From Hyunsoonleella jejuensis (GTDB lineage: Bacteria; Bacteroidota; Bacteroidia; Flavobacteriales; Flavobacteriaceae), in contig NZ_FOFN01000001.1 in NCBI RefSeq assembly GCF_900111025.1, positions 1,240,001-1,304,000 on the forward strand: a stretch of 64,000 bases of DNA, given 5' to 3'. Positions within the stretch are counted from its first letter, which is position 1, and each line of letters starts with the position of its first letter. The position numbers were made by a program, and so were the translations under genes. The notes under the pieces are model-generated. The model was not told the origin of the DNA and did not search any database. It saw only the letters and a program-made list of their open reading frames with translations. This document shows positions 58,322 to 64,000 of the stretch, piece by piece.

Positions 58322-59460
58322 TGAAGATTTTAATGGTTGCCATACCAAACCACCACTTTTTTCAATGGGTTAACCAACTGGAGAGTTCTGGGTATGAAGT
58401 ATATTGGCTTGATGCTAATGATGATGGAATAGCATCTCCTCGGATACAATGGGTATCTCAAATCAAAGGTTGGCGGTTAAAGAAGAATTATCCTCTAAGA
58501 CAAACTATTAAAAAAAGCCTTCCAAATTTATATAAAGTAATTCAGAAACTGAACGAAAAAAGTATAACAAGTGTTTTAGATGAAAGTATCAAAAACATAA
58601 AACCAGATATTGTACACTGTTTCGAAATGCAATTAACTGGGTTTTCAATTTTACCTGTGATGGAACAAAATAATATTCCTTTAATATATTCCTCATGGGG
58701 AAGTGATGTGTATTATTATAAAAAAAGGGGAACTACTGATGATGAGGTTAAGCACTTTATGAATAGAGTAGATGTATTGATTTCAGATTGCAAAAGAGAT
58801 GTTACACTACTTGATAAATTAGGGTTTAAAAAGAAATTTTATGTTTTCCCTGGCAATGGTGGTCTTCAGGTTGAGAAACACAAAATTAAACCGCAGAAGG
58901 AAAGAAACTTTATAGTGTTTAAAGGCTATCAATATGATTCAGGAGAGGCATTGCAAATCGTTAAAGCAATAGAAGTACTTCCATTGGAATTAATAAAGAA
59001 TATTGAATTTCATGTTTATAGTACGGATAAGGAAATTGAAAATTATATAAAGGAGTCTAACACTTTTAGAGAGCTAGTCTATAGAATTCATCCACGCCAT
59101 GAAAGACTTCAAAATGAAAAGTTATTAGAACTAATGGGTAAAAGTCTTATACATTTAGGTAATAATCTTTCTGATGGTATGCCAAATTCACTTTTAGAGG
59201 CTATGGCCATGGGGGCATTCCCTATTCAATCAAATCCAGGAGGAGCTACTTCCGAAGTTATAAAGCATGGGAAAAATGGCTTTTTAATAGAAAATCCTCT
59301 AGATTTTATTGCTATTTCTAAATTAATAAAAGCTGCCATAAAAGATTCACAATTAAGAATCAAAGCACAAGATTATAATGTGAGTTTTATTGAAAATAAT
59401 TATAAACGTGCTACCTTACGTCCAGAAATTGTTCAGTTGTATAAAGACATAATGTTATAA
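58321..59460 (+). CDS. Glycosyltransferase family 4-like
   Basis: A 379-residue GT-B enzyme. A Rossmann-like N-terminal half opens with MKILMVAIPNHHFFQWV, and the C-terminal half has GNNLSDGMPNSLLEAMAMGAFPIQSNPGGATSEVI, the GT4 donor-nucleotide motif. Retaining transfer of one sugar to the growing repeat is the expected role. It begins at a TAATG overlap with the GT2 gene, and 12 nt precede the next gene. Confidence 0.9.
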   Translation: MKILMVAIPNHHFFQWVNQLESSGYEVYWLDANDDGIASPRIQWVSQIKGWRLKKNYPLRQTIKKSLPNLYKVIQKLNEKSITSVLDESIKNIKPDIVHCFEMQLTGFSILPVMEQNNIPLIYSSWGSDVYYYKKRGTTDDEVKHFMNRVDVLISDCKRDVTLLDKLGFKKKFYVFPGNGGLQVEKHKIKPQKERNFIVFKGYQYDSGEALQIVKAIEVLPLELIKNIEFHVYSTDKEIENYIKESNTFRELVYRIHPRHERLQNEKLLELMGKSLIHLGNNLSDGMPNSLLEAMAMGAFPIQSNPGGATSEVIKHGKNGFLIENPLDFIAISKLIKAAIKDSQLRIKAQDYNVSFIENNYKRATLRPEIVQLYKDIML

Positions 59461-59472
59461 GGTTTAAGCCAG

Positions 59473-60351
59473 ATGGAAGTATCTTTTTTAATTGTTACAA
59501 AACACCGTGCAAAAGATTTAGCAATTACGCTTGATAAACTAAAGCTTATAATAGATAGTTCCCGTCATGAAGTTCTTGTATTTATTGATGGATGCTCAGA
59601 TACTGAAGTATTGGTAAATAGCTATGATTGGGTAGAATGGACAATCTCTAAAAAAAGCATTAGTGCATCACCAGCGCGTAATATTCTATATAAAAAAGCA
59701 AAAGGTGGCATTTTTATAGGTTTAGATGATGATGCACATCCGATAAGCAATAATTTTATTGCCTCAGTTGAAGCATGTTTTAATCAAAACCCTAAACTCG
59801 GAATCATTGCATTTCAAGAAGTCAGAGGATTGTTTGAATCAGATGCTCAAGCCCTCAAAAAATCAAAACAATTAGAAGCTCATCATGCAAGCGATTTCGT
59901 AGGTTGTGGTTTTGCAATACGAAAGCATGTTTATGATGTAACAAATGGGTTTCCGGTATGGATGGATATTTACGGAGAAGAAACTGCACTTGCCATAGAA
60001 GTTTTAGACATGGGATATACTATTTTATATAAGCCTAATATAAAAGTAAACCATAGGGTAGATGTGGAATTAAGAAAAAAAAGAGGTAGAAATTATTATA
60101 GATTTCAACGACAACTAAAAAACAGTATTAACTTTTATATAGTGTACTATAAGTATCCCTTAAAAAAGGTTCTAAAAGTATTATGGCATAACTTAGTCAA
60201 GTATGCTTTTAAAGATTCGAAATATTTTAAATGTTACGTCGTGGCGGTTTTTAAAACTATTATAGATTTATCAAGAGTTTTAAAGTATAGAAATCCGGTA
60301 CAGCAAGAAACTATTGAACAAAAAATAAATTTACAAGGTTTAAGGTATTAA
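59473..60351 (+). CDS. Glycosyltransferase family 2 (divergent)
   Basis: A 292-residue GT2 with a weaker signature: VSFLIVTKHRAKDL in place of VSIIIPT, FIGLDDDAHP as DxD, and GCGFAIRKHVYDVTNGFP in the acceptor region. It is not closely related to the three GT2 copies upstream. An amphipathic basic C-terminus (RKKRGRNYYRFQRQLK) may lie on the membrane. Donor unknown. Confidence 0.87.
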   Translation: MEVSFLIVTKHRAKDLAITLDKLKLIIDSSRHEVLVFIDGCSDTEVLVNSYDWVEWTISKKSISASPARNILYKKAKGGIFIGLDDDAHPISNNFIASVEACFNQNPKLGIIAFQEVRGLFESDAQALKKSKQLEAHHASDFVGCGFAIRKHVYDVTNGFPVWMDIYGEETALAIEVLDMGYTILYKPNIKVNHRVDVELRKKRGRNYYRFQRQLKNSINFYIVYYKYPLKKVLKVLWHNLVKYAFKDSKYFKCYVVAVFKTIIDLSRVLKYRNPVQQETIEQKINLQGLRY

Positions 60352-60369
60352 GCTTTTAATAAATAATTA

Positions 60370-61338
60370 ATGTTAGTTAAGATTTGTAGATATTATCGAT
60401 ATCCAGACATAAAAAGGCAAACTCCGAACCAATCTTTTAAATGGGGAGAGATTACCTTTACAGAGGATGAGGTTGATGCCTGTGATTTTTTGGTGACACT
60501 TGATTATCCTAAAACTGATGTTCGCGTTAAAGTAAACCCAAATAATATTTTACACTTGTGCTTAGAGCCAGCCAACGAAGTTTCTAAATACAGGCAATAT
60601 GCCAATAAAAAAGCATCAGTAATATATAATCAAATAAATCAAGGGGGCAAATATGTTTTAGCGCAACCGGCATTACCTTGGCATTTAGATAAAGATTACG
60701 ATTATTTTAAACAACTTCAACCAGAAGATTTACAAAAAGAAGATAAAATAGTTTGGGTAACAAGTAACCAACGTACCTCTATTCAGCATAATAAAAGAAT
60801 GGATTTTTTAGAGTCCATATCAGATTTACCATTTGTGCATCTATTTGGCAGAGGTATAAAGGAAGTTGATAGTAAATGGGATGTAATGAAAACATCCAAA
60901 TATACCATTGCCTATGAGAATTTTAGAAACGATTTCTATTGGACCGAAAAAATATCTGATTGTTTCTTAAGTTACAATGTGCCGTTATATTTTGGCTGTG
61001 AACGCATTGAAGATTATTTCCCAAGTGAAGCCATCATTCAAATTGATCCCCAGGATAAACATATAAAGCAGTTTTTAAAGGAAACTTTAAATTCTAAAGC
61101 ATACGAAACAAGATTGGAGGCAATTAAAGAGGCTAGAACATTAGTTTTAGATAAATATCAAATGTTTCCTTTTATAAGTAATCAAATTACTGAAATACTA
61201 TCTAAACGAGAGGTGAATAATGCTGAAAAAGAGATGATTCATTTGAAAGGCGGTAATGCCTATTATGATAATTACCCAAAATCTTTAGAAATTCAACGTT
61301 TGATAAGAAAGATAAAACATAAATTGAAAAATATTTAG
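60370..61338 (+). CDS. GT10 fucosyltransferase-like protein
   Basis: A 322-residue protein. The block KYTIAYENFRNDFYWTEKI followed by PLYFGCERIEDYFP is the GT10 family motif (alpha-1,3/1,4-fucosyltransferases; consensus Y-x-F-x-x-x-F-E-N-x-x-x-x-D-Y-x-T-E-K) that binds GDP-fucose. Here the usual Phe before Glu-Asn is Tyr (AYENF). The N-terminal acceptor half is divergent. Likely adds fucose or a related deoxysugar to the polymer. No GDP-fucose synthesis genes are in the window. Confidence 0.85.
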   Translation: MLVKICRYYRYPDIKRQTPNQSFKWGEITFTEDEVDACDFLVTLDYPKTDVRVKVNPNNILHLCLEPANEVSKYRQYANKKASVIYNQINQGGKYVLAQPALPWHLDKDYDYFKQLQPEDLQKEDKIVWVTSNQRTSIQHNKRMDFLESISDLPFVHLFGRGIKEVDSKWDVMKTSKYTIAYENFRNDFYWTEKISDCFLSYNVPLYFGCERIEDYFPSEAIIQIDPQDKHIKQFLKETLNSKAYETRLEAIKEARTLVLDKYQMFPFISNQITEILSKREVNNAEKEMIHLKGGNAYYDNYPKSLEIQRLIRKIKHKLKNI

Positions 61339-61354
61339 ATATCCATTCCAATAA

Positions 61355-62794
61355 ATGCTCTTTAATTCCATAGATTTTGCCATTTTTCTTCCAATAGTTT
61401 TTATGCTCTATTGGGTTGTTTGTGGTAAGAATTTAAAGCTTCAAAATATATTATTAGTCGTAGCTAGTTATTTGTTTTATGGTTGGTGGGATTATCGCTT
61501 TCTTGCCCTAATAGTATTTAGTTCATTAGTAGATTATACGATTGGCTTAAAACTAAAAAATGAAGGTAGAGTTCCGGTTAGGAAAACACTTTTGTGGATA
61601 AGTATATTAGTGAATCTGGGGTTTTTAGGTTTTTTTAAATATTACAATTTCTTTGTTGATAATTTTGTGTCTGCTTTTTCATTTTTTGGCAATGAAATAA
61701 AGCCTAATACATTGAACATTATATTGCCAGTTGGGATTAGTTTTTACACGTTTCAAACATTAAGTTACTCCATTGATGTGTATAGAAGAAAACTAGAGCC
61801 AACACGAGATTTGGTCTCGTTTCTTGCGTTTGTTAGCTTTTTCCCCCAATTAGTGGCAGGTCCTATTGAAAGAGCAACGAACCTACTGCCACAATTTTAC
61901 CAAAAAAGAAAATTTCATTACTCAAAAGCAACAGATGGCTGCAAACAAATTCTTTGGGGTTTATTTAAAAAAGTAGTAATTGCCGATAGTTGTGCCGAAT
62001 ATGCGAACTTGATTTTTAATAATTCTGCCGCTTATTCAGGTAGCACCTTATTTCTAGGCGCTTTGTTTTTTGCCTTTCAGATTTATGGTGATTTTTCGGG
62101 CTACTCAGATATTGCAATTGGTACTGCGAGACTGTTTGGTTTTAATTTGAAACAGAATTTTGCGTTTCCATATTTCTCAAGAGATATTGCTGAGTTTTGG
62201 AGACGTTGGCATATATCTTTATCTACTTGGTTTAGAGATTATCTATATATTCCGCTAGGAGGTAGTAGGGGCAGTACATGGAATAAAATAAGAAATACTT
62301 TTGTGATTTTTGTAGTTAGTGGGTTCTGGCATGGTGCCAATTGGACGTTTATTGTATGGGGTCTTTTGAATGCGCTTTACTTCTTGCCATTGCTACTTGG
62401 TAAACGCAATAGGAATCATTTAAACGTCGTTGCACAGGATAGTGTGTTGCCAAATATTAAAGAGTGTTTAGGTATGTTACTTACTTTTTTACTTACCGTT
62501 TTGGCTTGGATATTTTTTAGAGCAGAAAATATAACTCATGCATTTAATTACATACAGGAAATGCTATTAAAAGATTTTTTTACAATTCCTTTGATAAGAC
62601 CTAAAGATATCATCATTCTTGTTTTTGTTTTTATGATAATAGAATGGATTGGTAGAAAACACCAATATGCTATTGAAGTATTGTTTAGGAATAAATCAAG
62701 ACTATTAAAATGGAGTTTTTATATGATTTTGATGGCTTTAGTATTACTTTTTAGTAATGAAACACCACAAGAATTCATCTATTTTCAGTTTTAA
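61355..62794 (+). CDS. MBOAT O-acyltransferase (AlgI/DltB-like)
   Basis: A 479-residue multi-pass protein. PQLVAGPIERATNLLPQF, DGCKQILWGLFKK and FWRRWHISLSTWFRDYLYIPLGG are MBOAT family blocks, and VSGFWHGANWTFIVWG holds the putative catalytic His. It would pass acyl groups, most often acetyl, across the membrane to a partner. The directly following gene encodes an SGNH-like protein, the usual second partner. Together they probably acetylate the exported polysaccharide. Confidence 0.92.
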   Translation: MLFNSIDFAIFLPIVFMLYWVVCGKNLKLQNILLVVASYLFYGWWDYRFLALIVFSSLVDYTIGLKLKNEGRVPVRKTLLWISILVNLGFLGFFKYYNFFVDNFVSAFSFFGNEIKPNTLNIILPVGISFYTFQTLSYSIDVYRRKLEPTRDLVSFLAFVSFFPQLVAGPIERATNLLPQFYQKRKFHYSKATDGCKQILWGLFKKVVIADSCAEYANLIFNNSAAYSGSTLFLGALFFAFQIYGDFSGYSDIAIGTARLFGFNLKQNFAFPYFSRDIAEFWRRWHISLSTWFRDYLYIPLGGSRGSTWNKIRNTFVIFVVSGFWHGANWTFIVWGLLNALYFLPLLLGKRNRNHLNVVAQDSVLPNIKECLGMLLTFLLTVLAWIFFRAENITHAFNYIQEMLLKDFFTIPLIRPKDIIILVFVFMIIEWIGRKHQYAIEVLFRNKSRLLKWSFYMILMALVLLFSNETPQEFIYFQF

Positions 62795-63697
62795 ATGAGG
62801 CAATTTTTAAAACATATATGCGTATTTGGTTTGTTGTTTTTTCTTGTAGAAAAAGGGAGTTTCTTTCTACTTAAAGAGGCAAAAAACAATCAAGCTGATA
62901 AACGTTTAGAATATGTTATTGATGGAAAAATGCATAAGGATATTGTGATTTTTGGTTCGTCTATCGGGGCAGGAAATATACTGGCTGGTGAAATTCAAAA
63001 AGTTCAGAAACTCGACACTTATAATTTATCTTATCACGGTTCCGATGTAGTGTTGCACAAGTTTTTGTTAGAATCACTTTTGAAATATAATAAGGCTCCT
63101 AAAAAAGTAATTTTGGTAGTTGATAACCCTTTCTATTTCAAAAAAAACGCTCTAACTTTTAGAGATGATGTTTTAAAACCGTTGTCTCAATACGATTTTG
63201 TAAACAATGCACTTATTGAAACGGGCAACCAACCCTATTACAGCAAATTTTTGTATTTGGGAAGGTTGAATAAAAACATGATTAGTTTCAAGCAAAAATC
63301 TGGTAATAAAAATAACCCCCTAGATAGTTTTGGTTCACAGCCTTTGTTGAAGCTTGATAAGCATCCTTCGAACATTGAAAAGATTGGAAACAACTATACA
63401 ACTAATGTGGAAGACCAATTTAAAGTAGAGGCATTTGAGGATCTTCAAAAGTTATGTAAACAAAATAAAATTGAATTAATATGTGTATTGCCTCCAAGCT
63501 ACAGAACACATAATACAGTTTTTGTTAATCGTCTTAAGAGACTTATTGATAAAAATGTGAGTAAAGTATTTGTTTATAACACATCAAACAAGGCGTATCT
63601 TGATAGTTTAAATTATTATGATAATGCCCATTTAAATATTACTGGAGCCAAAATTTTCACTTCAGAACTAAACGATTACCTGTCTTCTTTAGATTAA
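62795..63697 (+). CDS. SGNH-like protein, probable partner of the MBOAT acyltransferase
   Basis: A 300-residue protein. An N-terminal membrane helix (about 6-22) anchors it. FGSSIGAGN (Ser55/Ser56) resembles the SGNH block I, and YYDNAHLN (Asp276, His279) resembles block V with a DxxH, giving a plausible catalytic triad as in DltD-like and AlgJ-like partners. It starts directly after the MBOAT stop (0 nt). It probably acts outside the membrane, transferring acyl groups to the polymer. The family name is not certain. Confidence 0.8.
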   Translation: MRQFLKHICVFGLLFFLVEKGSFFLLKEAKNNQADKRLEYVIDGKMHKDIVIFGSSIGAGNILAGEIQKVQKLDTYNLSYHGSDVVLHKFLLESLLKYNKAPKKVILVVDNPFYFKKNALTFRDDVLKPLSQYDFVNNALIETGNQPYYSKFLYLGRLNKNMISFKQKSGNKNNPLDSFGSQPLLKLDKHPSNIEKIGNNYTTNVEDQFKVEAFEDLQKLCKQNKIELICVLPPSYRTHNTVFVNRLKRLIDKNVSKVFVYNTSNKAYLDSLNYYDNAHLNITGAKIFTSELNDYLSSLD

Positions 63698-63715
63698 CGC
63701 GTTTTTTCAATAGAA

Positions 63716-64000
63716 TTAAAAGATGCTTGGGGCCACTTTTCTTAAAACATCAGAAAGTAAATTACTATCCGTAAAAATAAATTTTGTTTGATATATTAAA
63801 AGCAAAATTAAGTTGATATTCAATATCCTTTCTGATTTTATTTTGAGTTTTAACCATTCGGGATTTTCCAGCAGTTGATGGAAAAATAGAATCCCTAAAA
63901 ATATAAAACTAGTATACCATCGTATTTCTAAACTAGTTAAAACAACAAAGCAAAGTAAAAATGTGTAGCTCCATAAAAAAAGAAAAAACGATTTGGTAAA
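63716..64000 (-). CDS. C-terminal part of an integral membrane protein (runs off the edge)
   Basis: The minus strand is open from the right edge to a TAA at 63716-63718, giving at least 94 residues with hydrophobic stretches (FFLFLWSYTFLLCFVVL, then YTSFIFLGILFFHQLL, then LNINLILLLIY) separated by short basic loops, ending KVAPSIF. It has the character of a membrane protein C-terminus. No family is recognised. It is convergent with the polysaccharide locus, so it is probably not part of it. Confidence 0.5.
   Translation of the reverse strand, partial: FTKSFFLFLWSYTFLLCFVVLTSLEIRWYTSFIFLGILFFHQLLENPEWLKLKIKSERILNINLILLLIYQTKFIFTDSNLLSDVLRKVAPSIF

Noticed and set aside
1-64000. CRISPR arrays, tRNA, rRNA, insertion sequences or prophage
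   Set aside because: No regularly spaced direct repeats, cloverleaf sequences, rRNA stretches, transposase or phage genes were found by reading both strands.

Overview
The window looks like chromosomal DNA from a Flavobacteriaceae bacterium (phylum Bacteroidota). It is AT-rich. At least fifteen genes have the Bacteroidota -7 promoter box TAnnTTTG upstream, and leaders usually lack a Shine-Dalgarno sequence. Family content also fits: DUF6702 beside an M1 peptidase, carboxypeptidase-regulatory-like proteins, an OmpA protein with a DUF5723-like barrel, SecA with the large Bacteroidota insertion, and flavobacterial Nif3, LpxK, LipA and AqpZ. Several genes can only begin at TTG. I saw no rRNA, tRNA, CRISPR array, transposase or prophage.

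Layout. (1) 1-5452: pepE fragment, two paralogous secreted proteins, DUF6702 protein, M1 peptidase, TatA. (2) 5476-13790: a minus-strand operon for kynurenine breakdown, read kynU, kmo, 2-aminomuconate deaminase, 2-aminomuconate semialdehyde dehydrogenase, SDR, 3-hydroxyanthranilate dioxygenase, ACMS decarboxylase, O-methyltransferase. (3) 13876-31408: mixed genes: Fe-S protein, methyltransferase, large BNR-repeat secreted protein, MsrA, zinc-ribbon-like coiled coil, Nif3, LpxK, hybrid histidine kinase, LipA, an unusual Nramp transporter in an operon with an ECF sigma factor and a glycosyltransferase, aquaporin, and a sigma/anti-sigma pair. (4) 31478-48394: MurB, aminotransferase, a PDZ aspartyl-protease-like protein, DUF1573, ValS, SecA, DUF2795, cobalamin adenosyltransferase, OmpA protein, methyltransferase, ABC-F. 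(5) 48499-63697: one long plus-strand polysaccharide locus with export proteins (OPX lipoprotein, BY-kinase, ABC permease and ATPase), glycosyltransferases, two paralogous methyltransferase-like proteins, a GT10 fucosyltransferase-like protein and an MBOAT/SGNH acylation pair. An unrelated membrane protein runs off the right edge on the minus strand.

The kynurenine operon covers kynurenine to 3-hydroxykynurenine, 3-hydroxyanthranilate, ACMS, 2-aminomuconate semialdehyde, 2-aminomuconate and 4-oxalocrotonate. Tryptophan dioxygenase and formamidase are not here. The polysaccharide locus looks like an ABC-exported, fucosylated and possibly O-acetylated surface polymer; no Wzx or Wzy is present.

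The most unusual structure is a set of short palindromic repeats that fill the intercistronic spacers of the kynurenine operon almost exactly from stop codon to next start codon. Three are related elements with terminal inverted arms (8060-8192, 10845-10961, 12350-12508). The third lies across the kynU/kmo junction and appears to encode the last residues of kynureninase and an N-terminal extension of kynurenine monooxygenase. Unrelated hairpin repeats occupy the other spacers, the secA leader and the gap beside the adenosyltransferase gene.
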